Below, in pieces: positions 26,635-35,263 of a stretch of DNA of 64,000 nt; position 1 is the first letter of the stretch, and the number at the start of each line of letters is the position of its first letter. This DNA comes from Bosea sp. ANAM02 (GTDB lineage Bacteria; Pseudomonadota; Alphaproteobacteria; Rhizobiales; Beijerinckiaceae): assembly GCF_011764485.1 (NCBI RefSeq), contig NZ_AP022848.1:4492001-4556000 (forward strand), in the 5' to 3' direction. The translations under genes and the position numbers were made by a program. The notes beneath the pieces are model-generated. The model worked only from the letters and a program-made list of their open reading frames with translations. It was not told where the DNA came from and made no database searches.

Positions 26635-27954
26635 TTAACCGACGACCTTGAGCGCCTTGCGCTGCTCCTTGGCGCTGTCGTCGCGACGCTCCTTGGCCGC
26701 CTCCATGTCGAGGCTGACCATGAAATCGGAGATACGCGGCTGGATCTCGGCGCGGAAACGCGAGCCGTTGAAGACGCCGTAATGACCGACCTTCGGCTGG
26801 AGATAATGGACGCGCTTGTCGGCGGGGATATTGACGCAGAGATCATGCGCGGCCTGCGTCTGGCCGACGCCGGAGATGTCGTCCATCTCGCCCTCGACCG
26901 TCATCAGCGCGACGCGACGGATGGCGGAGAGATCGACCGGCTTGTCGCGATGCATCATCTCGCCCTTGGGCAGGGAATGCTTCACGAAGACGGTGTCGAC
27001 GGTCTGGAGATAGAACTCGGCGGTCAGGTCCATCACCGCCAGGTATTCGTCATAGAAGTCGCGGTGCTTCTCGGCGGAATCGCCGTCGCCGCCGACGAGA
27101 TGCTTGAACATGTCGTAATGGGCGGTGACGTGACGGTCGATATTCATCGCCATGAAGCCCGAGAGCTGCATGAAGCCGGGATAGACCTGCCGGAAGGCGC
27201 CCAGGCTCGGGAAGGGCACGACCGTGATGCAGTTGCGGCGGAACCAGTCGGTGCCACGTTCCATCGCGAGCTGATTGACGGCCGTCGGCGAGCGGCGGGT
27301 ATCGATCGGGCCGCCCATCAGCGTCATCGAGCGCGGCGCGCAGGGGTCGGATTCGGCCTCCATGCGGGCGATGGCGGCGATGACCGGCACGGAAGGCTGG
27401 CAGATCGCCATGACATGGGTGTCCGGCCCCAGCTTCTGCAGCATGCCGATGACGTAGTCGATATAATCGTCGAGGTCGAAGCGCCCCTCGGAGAGCGGCA
27501 CGAGACGGGCATCGACCCAATCGGTGATATAGACCTCGTGGCCGGGCAGGAAGGCCTCGACCGTGCCGCGCAGGAGCGTGGCGTAATGGCCCGACATCGG
27601 CGCGACCAGCAGCACCTTCGGCTGCGGCTTGCGGCGGTTTGATGGAATCTTGCGGTCGAAATAGACCAGCTTGCAGAAGGGACGCTCCCAGACGACCCGC
27701 TCCTCGACGGCGACCTTGACGCCGTTGATCGTGGTTTCGTCAAGACCGAAGGCCGGCTTGCCGTAGCGCCGCGTAACGCGCTCGAACAATTCGCAGGATG
27801 CCGCGACCGTCCGGCCGAACGGCGTGTAGGTCAGCGGATTGGCCGGGTTCTTGAAGGCCAGATGCATCGCATCCGACATCCCACGCACCGGGCTCACCAT
27901 CATATGAACCGCTTCGTAGGCATGGTAGGCAAACGACATGGCAGCCCCGTACAT
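26635..27954 (-). CDS. phaZ: Intracellular polyhydroxybutyrate depolymerase
   Basis: 439 residues from the ATG at 27954 (MYGAAMSFAYHAYEAVHMM); a frame extension to 28005 is possible. The nucleophile elbow is AICQPSVPV with Cys185 in place of the usual lipase Ser, as known for the Ralstonia-type PhaZ. VGHYGVFNGSRFR at the C-terminus supplies the catalytic His. The enzyme mobilises granule PHB to 3-hydroxybutyrate oligomers. Functionally it links to scoAB at 3.9-5.2 kb, which activates acetoacetate. It is divergent from regB, whose redox control could affect PHB turnover; that link is inference. Confidence 0.93.
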   Translation of the reverse strand: MYGAAMSFAYHAYEAVHMMVSPVRGMSDAMHLAFKNPANPLTYTPFGRTVAASCELFERVTRRYGKPAFGLDETTINGVKVAVEERVVWERPFCKLVYFDRKIPSNRRKPQPKVLLVAPMSGHYATLLRGTVEAFLPGHEVYITDWVDARLVPLSEGRFDLDDYIDYVIGMLQKLGPDTHVMAICQPSVPVIAAIARMEAESDPCAPRSMTLMGGPIDTRRSPTAVNQLAMERGTDWFRRNCITVVPFPSLGAFRQVYPGFMQLSGFMAMNIDRHVTAHYDMFKHLVGGDGDSAEKHRDFYDEYLAVMDLTAEFYLQTVDTVFVKHSLPKGEMMHRDKPVDLSAIRRVALMTVEGEMDDISGVGQTQAAHDLCVNIPADKRVHYLQPKVGHYGVFNGSRFRAEIQPRISDFMVSLDMEAAKERRDDSAKEQRKALKVVG

Positions 27955-28222
27955 ACGATCAATCGTCCTTCCGGCGTCGCAGCATGTGATGATGCGACGC
28001 AGCATCGCACCTTACGTTGATTTTGTTCTCATTCAACCCGGCTAAAGGCTAAGAATTTCCTGCCGCGATCATCGCGCGTCCTACCGGGCGCGATAACGAT
28101 GATCTATCTCATTGGCATCGCATCGGATTGACCCGAACCGGAGATTTCGCCTTTCGGTCAATACCAATGTGGATGAAGCCAGAAAAACCGCCGGCACACG
28201 GCGGGCGGGAGACCCTCGAAAC

Positions 28223-29575
28223 GTGAGCTTTCCGGACCTTTCCGCCCCGGTTCTGGCCCGCTCCAGCCGTCATCTGCGCCTCGACACGCTGGTCCGGCTG
28301 CGCTGGCTCGCGATCGCCGGGCAAAGCCTCGCCGTCGCCGGCGTGCATTTCGGCCTCGGCTTTCCGCTGCCCTTCGGCTGGTGCTTCAGCATCATCGCGA
28401 TCTCAGCCTGGCTCAATATCGCGCTGCGCATCCGCTTTCCGCTGAGCCACCGCCTGCAGGACAGGGCCGCGACCGCCCTGCTCGGCTTCGACATCGCCCA
28501 GCTCGCCGCCCTGCTCTTCATGACCGGTGGCCTGCAGAACCCGTTTGCGATCCTGTTCCTCGCACCGGTGATGATCTCGGCGACGGCCCTGCCGCCGCAG
28601 CGCACATTGGTGCTCGGCCTGCTGGCGATGGGGCTCGCCACCCTGCTCAGCCGCTATCACCTGCCCTTGCCCTGGGCCGGCGACGACCGGCCGGTGCTGC
28701 CGGCCTTCTACCAGCTCGGCAACTGGGCCGCGCTCGTGCTCGGGCTCGGCTTCACCGGCATCTATGCCTGGCGCGTCGCCAAGGAGGCACGCGATCTCTC
28801 CGACGCGCTCGCGGCGACCGAGCTCGTGCTGGCGCGTGAGCAGCACCTGTCGCAGCTCGACGGGCTCGCGGCGGCCGCAGCGCATGAATTGGGCACGCCC
28901 CTCGGCACGATCGCGCTGGTCGCGCGCGAATTGACCCGCCTCGCCCCGCCCGATGGCGAGATGGCCGAGGATATCGCCCTCCTGCGCGAGCAGGTCGAGC
29001 GCTGCCGCGGCATCCTCGGCAAGCTCTCCAGCCTGCAGGACGAGGATGCCGGCCCGCTCGGCCAGCTCACCTTGCGCCTGCTGATCGAGGAAGCAGCCGG
29101 GCCGCAGAGGCCCTTCGGCACGCCCTTCGAGATCACGATGACCGGCGAGAAGCCCGAACCGGTGTGCCGCCGCAATCCCGGCATGATCTACGGCCTGGGC
29201 AATATCGTCGACAACGCCGTCGATTTCGCCCGCTCGACCGTGACGATCGCGGCGGAGTGGAGCCAGAGCCGGGTCGTGCTGGTCATCGCCGATGACGGGC
29301 CGGGCTTCCCGCCGGACGTGCTGATGCGGGCGGGCGACCCCTATCTCTCGCGCGGCTCCGGCGAAGGCCGGGCCGGCGGCGGCCTCGGACTCGGCCTCTT
29401 CATCGCCAAGACGCTGCTGGAACGCGGCGGCGCGACCCTGGAATTCTCGAACCGGCCGGCGCCGGCCAGCGGCGCTTCGATCCGGATCACCTGGTCTCGC
29501 GAGGATTTCGAGGCCGATCTGCCAGTCGAAGGGGGTACACAGGGCGAAAGATCGGCCTTACATGAACCGGGTTGA
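28223..29575 (+). CDS. regB: Redox-sensing sensor histidine kinase RegB/PrrB/ActS type
   Basis: 450 residues from the GTG at 28223 (GGGAG 11 bases upstream); the open frame extends to a TTG at 28112, so the start is uncertain. Six membrane segments span roughly residues 25-185. The quinone-sensing motif GGLQNPF (102-108) lies after the third helix. The phosphoacceptor is His221 in HELGTPLGT. The redox-active cysteine is Cys261 in VERCRGIL, exactly 40 residues after the His, the same spacing as His225/Cys265 of Rhodobacter RegB. N- and G-boxes appear as NIVDNAVDFA and GLGLGLFIAKTLL. It controls redox-responsive metabolism together with RegA, encoded just downstream. Confidence 0.93.
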   Translation: MSFPDLSAPVLARSSRHLRLDTLVRLRWLAIAGQSLAVAGVHFGLGFPLPFGWCFSIIAISAWLNIALRIRFPLSHRLQDRAATALLGFDIAQLAALLFMTGGLQNPFAILFLAPVMISATALPPQRTLVLGLLAMGLATLLSRYHLPLPWAGDDRPVLPAFYQLGNWAALVLGLGFTGIYAWRVAKEARDLSDALAATELVLAREQHLSQLDGLAAAAAHELGTPLGTIALVARELTRLAPPDGEMAEDIALLREQVERCRGILGKLSSLQDEDAGPLGQLTLRLLIEEAAGPQRPFGTPFEITMTGEKPEPVCRRNPGMIYGLGNIVDNAVDFARSTVTIAAEWSQSRVVLVIADDGPGFPPDVLMRAGDPYLSRGSGEGRAGGGLGLGLFIAKTLLERGGATLEFSNRPAPASGASIRITWSREDFEADLPVEGGTQGERSALHEPG

Positions 29576-29657
29576 GCAGCCCGCACAGAGCTGCCAGCAC
29601 ACCGAAACCCTAATGCGCGCAAGCCGCAGCGCGCCGAGAAGCGGCAAGGAGAAGACG

Positions 29658-30224
29658 ATGCAGGACGCAGCGAGCGAAACCGACAGGCCCGGCCCGGCGG
29701 CCGACATGTCCCTTCTGCTGGTCGACGACGACAAGCCGTTCCTGACCCGCCTCGCCCGCGCCATGGAAGGCCGCGGCTATACGGTCCGCATCGCCGACAG
29801 CGTCGCGGCGGGCATGGCCGCCGTGGAGGAAGCCGCACCGGCCTTCGCCGTGATCGACCTGCGCCTCGGCGACGGCAACGGGCTCGACGTCATCGCCCGC
29901 CTGAAGGAGCGCCGCCCCGAGGCGCGCGGCGTGGTCCTGACCGGCTACGGCAATATCGCGACCGCCGTCAGTGCCGTGAAGCTCGGCGCCTTCGACTTCC
30001 TCGCCAAGCCGGCCGATGCCGACGAGATCCATGCCGCGCTCGCCGCCCAGCGCGACGCCCGCCCACAGCCGCCGGAGAACCCGATGTCGGCCGACCGGGT
30101 GCGCTGGGAGCATATCCAACGCGTCTACGAGCTGTGCAGCCGCAATGTCTCGGAGACGGCACGCCGTCTCGGCATGCATCGCCGCACATTGCAGCGCATC
30201 CTCGCCAAGCGCGCGCCGCGCTGA
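29658..30224 (+). CDS. regA: Redox response regulator RegA/PrrA/ActR type
   Basis: 188 residues from the ATG at 29658 with AAGGAG upstream. The receiver domain has the acidic pocket VDDDKPF, phosphoacceptor Asp67 (VIDLRLGDGNGL), LTGYGNIATAV, and Lys in FLAKPADADE. The C-terminal Fis-like helix-turn-helix (CSRNVSETARRLGMHRRTLQRILAKR) is nearly invariant in the family. A proline-rich linker (RPQPPENP) joins the two. It sits 82 bp after regB and is followed by a strong terminator, so regBA is a compact two-gene unit. Typical targets are respiration, carbon and nitrogen fixation, and PHB metabolism. Confidence 0.94.
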   Translation: MQDAASETDRPGPAADMSLLLVDDDKPFLTRLARAMEGRGYTVRIADSVAAGMAAVEEAAPAFAVIDLRLGDGNGLDVIARLKERRPEARGVVLTGYGNIATAVSAVKLGAFDFLAKPADADEIHAALAAQRDARPQPPENPMSADRVRWEHIQRVYELCSRNVSETARRLGMHRRTLQRILAKRAPR

Positions 30225-30240
30225 CCTGATCGGGAACGCA

Positions 30241-30275
30241 GAAAGCCCGCCGGACGACGTGTCCGGCGGGCTTTC
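30241..30275. terminator. Strong bidirectional terminator hairpin
   Basis: GAAAGCCCGCCGGAC (30241-30255) and GTCCGGCGGGCTTTC (30261-30275) form a perfect 15-bp stem with a GACGT loop, flanked by A/T-rich ends in both directions. It lies between the converging regA and the MFS gene at 30300. Confidence 0.9.
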
Positions 30276-30299
30276 GCTTGGTCAATATGCCTGTGGATC

Positions 30300-31478
30300 T
30301 CAGGTCGCGCAGGCGGGGACGACGCGGGCCGCGCGCCGCTCGAGCGACACTGCCAGAACCGCGAGGCCGAGCGCCGCCAGCGGTACGACGGCGGCGACCG
30401 GCGCGATCGCGCCATAGCCCAGCCCCTGCGTGATCACCGCGCCGCCGAGCCAGGCGCCGAAGGCGTTGCCGAGATTGAAGGCGGCGATGTTGAGGCTGGA
30501 GGCCAGCCCCTGCCCCGCGCCGCCGGCCTGCTGGAGCACCCACATCTGCAGCGGCGCGACCGTGGCGAAGGCGGCGGCGCCGAGTACGAAGGCCGCGACG
30601 ACGGCACCGACCTGGCTGTGGAAGGCCAGACCCGAGGCGAACATCGCGACGGTCAAGAGCGCGATCGAGCCGATCAACGCCGGGGCCAGCCGGCGATCGG
30701 CCCAGCGCCCGCCGAGCAGGTTGCCGACGACGAGCCCGCCGCCGAAGACCAGCAGGATCGGCGAGACCGCCGCCTCGCTGAAACCGGCGAGCTGGACGAG
30801 GATCGGCTGGATGAAGGTGAAGACCGCGAAGATGCCGCCGAAACCGAGCACGGTCATGATCAGGCCGAGCTGGACCTGCGGCCGCGCCAGCACCTTGAAC
30901 TCCTCGGCAAGCGAACCGGGAACTACGCGCTCCCGATCCGCCGGCACGAAGACGGCAAGGACGACCAGGGCGACGAGGCCTATCGCGGTCACAGCCCAGA
31001 AGGTCGAGCGCCAGCCGAAGGCGAGGCCGAGCCAGGAGCCGAAGGGTACGCCGAGCAGCGTCGCGAGCGTCAGGCCGGTGAACATCAGGGCGATGGCCGA
31101 GGCCTTGCGCTCCGGCGCGACGAGGCTGGTGGCGACGAGCGAGCCGACGCCGAAGAAGGTGCCGTGCGCCAAAGCCGTAACGATGCGCGCCGCCATCAGC
31201 CAGCCGAAGCTCGGGCTCAAGGCTGCCGCGAGATTGCCGAGGGTGAAGATCGCCATCAGCACGAGCAGCGTCGTCTTGCGCGGAAGCGTGCGGGTCGCGA
31301 TCGTCAGCACCGGTGCGCCGACGAAGACGCCGAGCGCATAGCCGGTCATCAGCAGGCCGGCGAGCGGGACACTGATGCCGAGATCGGCGGAGACCTGCAG
31401 CAGCAGGCCCATGATCACGAATTCGGTGACGCCGATGCCGAAGGCACCGACGGTGAGGGCATAAAGGGCAATAGGCAT
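30300..31478 (-). CDS. MFS transporter, AraJ-like DHA1 efflux family
   Basis: 392 residues with 12 predicted membrane segments. The N-terminus MPIALYALTVGAFGIGVTEFVIMGLLLQVSADLGIS is typical of the AraJ/YdhP group of sugar or drug efflux permeases. Other landmarks are GAPVLTIATRTLPRK (motif A-like) and TALAHGTFFGVGSLVA. The substrate is unknown. It is divergent from a LysR regulator with ~99 bp between the genes, a common arrangement in which the LysR protein activates the exporter. Confidence 0.88.
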   Translation of the reverse strand: MPIALYALTVGAFGIGVTEFVIMGLLLQVSADLGISVPLAGLLMTGYALGVFVGAPVLTIATRTLPRKTTLLVLMAIFTLGNLAAALSPSFGWLMAARIVTALAHGTFFGVGSLVATSLVAPERKASAIALMFTGLTLATLLGVPFGSWLGLAFGWRSTFWAVTAIGLVALVVLAVFVPADRERVVPGSLAEEFKVLARPQVQLGLIMTVLGFGGIFAVFTFIQPILVQLAGFSEAAVSPILLVFGGGLVVGNLLGGRWADRRLAPALIGSIALLTVAMFASGLAFHSQVGAVVAAFVLGAAAFATVAPLQMWVLQQAGGAGQGLASSLNIAAFNLGNAFGAWLGGAVITQGLGYGAIAPVAAVVPLAALGLAVLAVSLERRAARVVPACAT

Positions 31479-31561
31479 GTGATGCCTCCGGGGAGCTTGT
31501 TCGGGCCCGGAGATAGCGCCGGAAGCGCTTGTGAATTAGACTGCATGAAAGACCAGCAATT

Positions 31562-31576
31562 GTGAGATGAATTCAC
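31562..31576. promoter_or_regulatory. Candidate LysR binding palindrome
   Basis: GTGA (31562-31565) and TCAC (31573-31576) bracket a 7-bp AT-rich centre immediately before the LysR start at 31578. A second GTGAATTA block lies at 31531-31538. Paired sites of this kind in a divergent promoter fit LysR autoregulation. Confidence 0.35.
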
Positions 31577-31577
31577 G

Positions 31578-32543
31578 ATGCCGCGCAACGAGATCAACCG
31601 GTCCGGCGAAATGGAGGTCTTCGCCCGCGTCGTCGAGCTCGGCGGCTTCTCGCCGGCAGCGCGCGCCTTGCGGATGACGCCTTCCGCCGTCAGCAAGCTC
31701 GTCGCGCGGCTGGAGGCACGGCTCGGCGTCAGGCTGATCGTGCGCTCGACCCGCAAGTTCATGCTGACCGAGGAAGGCACGACCTTCCATGAGCGGACCT
31801 TGCGCGTGCTGGCCGATCTCGACGAGGCCGAGCGGGCGGTCGCCGCCTGCCAGATCCCGCGCGGGCGATTGCGGGTCAATGCCAACGTCCCGTTCGGCCG
31901 GCACTACCTGCTGCCGCTGGTGCCGCGCTTCGCCGCGCTTCATCCCGGCGTGCAGCTCGACATCACGCTCAGCGACGCGGTCGTCGATCTCGTCGACGAG
32001 CGCGCCGATGTCGCGATCCGCGTCGGCCCCTTGCGCTCGTCGCAACTCGTGGCGCGCAAACTCGGCGCGAGCCGGATGGCGATCGTCGCCGCGCCTTCCT
32101 ATCTGGCCTCGCACCCGGCCCCGGCCCTTCCCCGCGCCCTTGCCGGGCACGATCTCGTCACGTTCAACTTCGTCCGGCATAGCGATTCCTGGTCGTTCAT
32201 GATCGACGGCAAGCGCTGCGATTTCCCGGCCCATGGCCGCACCACGGTCGGCGACGGCGAAAGCGCGCGCGAACTTGCGCTGGCGGGACAGGGTCTGACC
32301 CGGCTCTCGCTCTTCCATATCGCCGACGACATCGCCGCCGGCCGGCTCGTGCCCGTTCTGGAGGCTTTCAATCCCGGCGATGTCGAGGAGATCCACGCCG
32401 TTTATGTCGGCCATGGCGGCCGGCTGCCGGCGCGGGTGCGGGCCTTCATCGATTTCCTCGTCGACGAGATCGACCTGCGCCGCTTCGCGACGATGCATGA
32501 AGAGTCCGGGTCAGGACAGCTTGAGGCCGCCTTGTCAGGCTGA
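31578..32543 (+). CDS. LysR-family transcriptional regulator
   Basis: 321 residues. The N-terminal helix-turn-helix is clear: MEVFARVVELGGFSPAARALRMTPSAVSKLVARLEARLGVRL. The effector domain follows (GRLRVNANVPFGRHYLLPLVPRF, VDERADVAIRVGPLRSSQLVARKLG). These are typical of the subgroup that resembles Dsd/AaeR-like regulators of efflux or aromatic compounds. It is divergent from the MFS exporter and probably controls it. Its 3' end overlaps the 3' end of the convergent mmcB gene by 9 bp. Confidence 0.9.
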   Translation: MPRNEINRSGEMEVFARVVELGGFSPAARALRMTPSAVSKLVARLEARLGVRLIVRSTRKFMLTEEGTTFHERTLRVLADLDEAERAVAACQIPRGRLRVNANVPFGRHYLLPLVPRFAALHPGVQLDITLSDAVVDLVDERADVAIRVGPLRSSQLVARKLGASRMAIVAAPSYLASHPAPALPRALAGHDLVTFNFVRHSDSWSFMIDGKRCDFPAHGRTTVGDGESARELALAGQGLTRLSLFHIADDIAAGRLVPVLEAFNPGDVEEIHAVYVGHGGRLPARVRAFIDFLVDEIDLRRFATMHEESGSGQLEAALSG

Positions 32544-33002
32544 GCCTTCGGGGTCCTCGATCGCGGCGAGCCGGCTGGAGGCCAGCCGCGCCAGCGCGAT
32601 AGTCAGCATCTTGCGCCGCGCCGCGCTCAAGGGATGGCGCGGCGGCTCGCGCAGCAACTCACCGCCATAGGCATCGGCGACGATCAGCCCGACATCGTCG
32701 GGCAGGATCTCGCGTGGGAATTCCGGCGCGACCGCGAAGAGGAAGCCGTCGCAATAGTCGCGGTAATCCGGCCATTTACCGTCGACGCGGTAATCGGCGA
32801 TGCCCGACTTGACCTCGACGACCCAGAGTTCGCCCGAAGGCGAGAGAGCGACGATGTCGCCGCGCCGGCCATTGGCGAAGGTCATCTCCTTGACGATGGC
32901 ATAGCCGCGCTCGCGCAGATGCCTGGCGGCACCGCGACAGACGATGCGCGTGATATCGGGCCGCGCCGGTGGCGGATTGAGAACGGAAACCGAGAGAGAC
33001 AT
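32535..33002 (-). CDS. mmcB: MmcB-family DNA repair protein
   Basis: 155 residues from the ATG at 33002 (MSLSVSVLNPPPARPDI); the open frame continues upstream to 33221 antisense to the dehydratase and is not used. A PD-(D/E)xK nuclease-like core is visible: GRRGDIVALSPSGELWVVEVKSG, with Asp and the Glu-x-Lys pair, followed by WPDYRDYCDGFLFAV. In Caulobacter the MmcB protein belongs to the SOS-linked mitomycin resistance set; biochemical function is inferred from fold. It is alone on this strand apart from the next gene 43 bp away, and it converges with the LysR gene. Confidence 0.85.
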   Translation of the reverse strand: MSLSVSVLNPPPARPDITRIVCRGAARHLRERGYAIVKEMTFANGRRGDIVALSPSGELWVVEVKSGIADYRVDGKWPDYRDYCDGFLFAVAPEFPREILPDDVGLIVADAYGGELLREPPRHPLSAARRKMLTIALARLASSRLAAIEDPEGSA

Positions 33003-33045
33003 GCAATCATGTTCCCTCTTTGTTTCCAGAATTGCAAGCCGGACC

Positions 33046-33990
33046 TCAGCCCGGCAGGCAGCCATCCGTACCGGCGCCGCAGACCAACGCGCAAACCTTC
33101 TCGCCGCTGGAGAGCGCGACGCGCCCGGACTGGAGCGCGGCCAGCGCCGCGGCGCCCGACAGGTCGGCGGCAATGCCGAATTCGAACCAGAGCGACTTTG
33201 CCGCCTGCTCCATCTCGGCATCGGTAATCAGCACGATCTCGTCGACATTGCGCGCCGTCGCCTCATAGATCGCCTGGTCGGTCTGGCGGCAGGACATTGT
33301 GGCGACGCGGGTCTCCAAGCGGTCGAGCGCGACGAGGCGGCCGGCGGCCAGGCAGGCGTGAAGCGTCGGCGAGCCCACCGGCTCGATGCCGATGATCCGC
33401 GTCTGCGGACGCAGGGCCTTCACCGCCGTCGAGAGGCCGGTGATCAAGCCACCGCCGCCGATGGCGACGAGGATGACGTCGACATCCGGCATGTCGTCGA
33501 GGATATCGAGGCCAAGCGTGCCCTGCCCGGCGACCACGATGGGATCGCTGAAGGGATGGGCGTAGGTCGCGCCGGTTTCACGGGAACGGGCGAGCGCGGC
33601 GGCATTGGCATCGTCCCAGATCGCGCCGACGATATCGACGTCCGCGCCCCAGTCGCGCAGCTTGGCGATCTTGTCCGGCGCGGCATTGGAGGGCAGGAAG
33701 ATCGTGGCGTCGACGCCGAGCACATGGGCCGAGCGGGCGATGGCGAGGCCGTGATTGCCGCCCGACGCCGTGACCACGCCGCGCGCCAGCTCGTCCTTCG
33801 ACAGGGTCAGGAGGCGGTTCATCGCGCCGCGCGCCTTGAAGGAGCCGGCTGCCTGCAACAGTTCCAGCTTCAGCGTGACGTCGCCGCCGAAATCGCTGCC
33901 GCGCGTCCTGGCATAGGGCAGCGTCGGCGTCTTTCTAATATAAGGCGCGATGCGCTGGCGGGCGGCGCGGATATCGTCGAGTGCGATCAT
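33046..33990 (-). CDS. PLP-dependent serine/threonine dehydratase-like enzyme (EutB-like)
   Basis: 314 residues from the ATG at 33990, which overlaps the upstream stop as TGATG. The PLP lysine is Lys52 in AGSFKARGA. The asparagine loop is SGGNHGLA and the phosphate cup is GGGGLITG, all fold-type II features. The family deaminates serine or threonine. A closely similar branch (EutB) works on hydroxyectoine degradation products in rhizobia, and here the partner is a DoeB-like deacylase plus a polar amino acid transporter. That role is an inference; a simple threonine or 3-hydroxyaspartate dehydratase is an alternative. Confidence 0.82.
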   Translation of the reverse strand: MIALDDIRAARQRIAPYIRKTPTLPYARTRGSDFGGDVTLKLELLQAAGSFKARGAMNRLLTLSKDELARGVVTASGGNHGLAIARSAHVLGVDATIFLPSNAAPDKIAKLRDWGADVDIVGAIWDDANAAALARSRETGATYAHPFSDPIVVAGQGTLGLDILDDMPDVDVILVAIGGGGLITGLSTAVKALRPQTRIIGIEPVGSPTLHACLAAGRLVALDRLETRVATMSCRQTDQAIYEATARNVDEIVLITDAEMEQAAKSLWFEFGIAADLSGAAALAALQSGRVALSSGEKVCALVCGAGTDGCLPG

Positions 33991-35027
33991 CACAGGGTCC
34001 CGCGATAGGGCGCCGCGACGATCAGGCAGCAATTGCCCGGCTTCACCCGGCCGGGCTGGCGGCGGCCGTAGAGGATGCCGTCGGCAGCGTAATGCAGCAT
34101 CTCGGGCGGACGCGCCGGGTCCCAGGTGCAATGGATGCGGCCGGCCGGCTCACCGGCGCTGACCTTGGTGCCATTGGCGTGGAAGGGCTCGAAGATGCCG
34201 TCCGCCGTCGCGTAGACGTAAGCGGAGATGCCGGGCAGTTCGAGGATCTGGCCGTCGCCGCGCCGGGGCTCGGGTTTGTCGCGGACGACGACGCCGAGAT
34301 GGTCGAGGACGTTGGCGACGCCGCGCCGGCAGACCGAGAGCGCCTCCAGCGAGACCGTGCCGGCGCCGGCCATCTCGGTGCCGACCGTGACGAGCCCGGC
34401 GCGACAGGCGGCGGCGGTCGCGGTGCGCGGCTCGCCGAGATTGCTGATCACGACCATCATCGGCGCGTCGAAGGCCTGCACCGCCGCGACATTGCGCTTG
34501 TGCAGGGCTGGATCGTCGGTCGGCTCGACGATGGCGCTCGGGATGATGTCGAGCGAGGAGCCGCCGGAATGGAGGTCAAGGAAAGCGTCGCCGATCGGCA
34601 GGATATGATCGCTGACGAAGGCCGAGATCTGCTGGGTGATGGTGCCGCGCGGATCGCCCGGGAAGGTGCGGTTGAAGTTCAACCCGTCGACCGGCGAGGT
34701 CCGCTGGCCGGCCATGACGGCATGGACATTGTTCGCCGGCATCAGGATGAGCCGGCCCTGGACGCGGCCGGGGTCGAGATCGCGGATCAGGTCGCAGATC
34801 GTGATCGGTCCCTCGTATTCGTCGCCATGGTTGCCGCCTTCCATGATCACGGTCGGGCCGGTGCCGTTCTTGATCACGGCGATCGGCACCCGGGTTGCGC
34901 CCCAGGCATCGTCATGTGGCGAATGCGGGATCATTAGGAAGCCGGTCTGCTTGCCCTCGCGGTCGGGATCGACGGTGAGGAAGGCGCTGGAGGGGCGCGG
35001 GGTCGGCTTCGGGCGGGTGGTGGTCAT
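33990..35027 (-). CDS. Succinylglutamate desuccinylase/aspartoacylase-family deacylase (DoeB/EutE-like)
   Basis: 345 residues from the ATG at 35027 (MTTTRPKPTPRPSSAFL); upstream frame runs through an intergenic repeat and is excluded. Zinc ligands are visible as GGNHGDEYEGP (His and Glu) and FLDLHSGGSSLD (His). The N-terminal half (GFLMIPHSPHDDAWGATRVPIAVIKNGTGPTV) and TSPVDGLNFNRTFPGDPRGT resemble N-acetyl-diaminobutyrate deacetylase DoeB of ectoine catabolism, recalled from memory. It likely removes an acyl group from an amino acid taken up by the adjacent ABC transporter. Its stop overlaps the dehydratase start, so the two are coupled. Confidence 0.8.
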   Translation of the reverse strand: MTTTRPKPTPRPSSAFLTVDPDREGKQTGFLMIPHSPHDDAWGATRVPIAVIKNGTGPTVIMEGGNHGDEYEGPITICDLIRDLDPGRVQGRLILMPANNVHAVMAGQRTSPVDGLNFNRTFPGDPRGTITQQISAFVSDHILPIGDAFLDLHSGGSSLDIIPSAIVEPTDDPALHKRNVAAVQAFDAPMMVVISNLGEPRTATAAACRAGLVTVGTEMAGAGTVSLEALSVCRRGVANVLDHLGVVVRDKPEPRRGDGQILELPGISAYVYATADGIFEPFHANGTKVSAGEPAGRIHCTWDPARPPEMLHYAADGILYGRRQPGRVKPGNCCLIVAAPYRGTL

Positions 35028-35079
35028 GGCGGGCTCGGCAACGTCAGACGCTTGGTTGCAGGACGAGCCGCGGGGAACG

Positions 35080-35219
35080 CTCTCCCGGAGGGAGAGGGCA
35101 GGATGAGGGGTAGGCCGTTCGACACCGTGGCCGTGACCTGACCGCGGCTGCGGCGAGGACATGGCGAACTGGTCCAAGGGCTACACCTCACCCCTACCCC
35201 TCTCCTTACAGGAGAGGGG
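35080..35219. repeat. Intergenic hairpins of the CTCTCCC type
   Basis: CTCTCCC (35080-35086) pairs with GGGAGAG (35090-35096) around GGA. A second hairpin, CCCCTCTCC (35197-35205) with GGAGAGGGG (35211-35219) around TTACA, lies near the end of the binding-protein gene at 35264. The second could act as a transcription terminator or attenuator between the binding protein and the deacylase. No gene is seen in this 236-bp gap. Confidence 0.55.
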
Positions 35220-35263
35220 TTCTCCGTGCTCTTTGTGAGTAGGCTTCGCGTTTCTCCGCCGCC

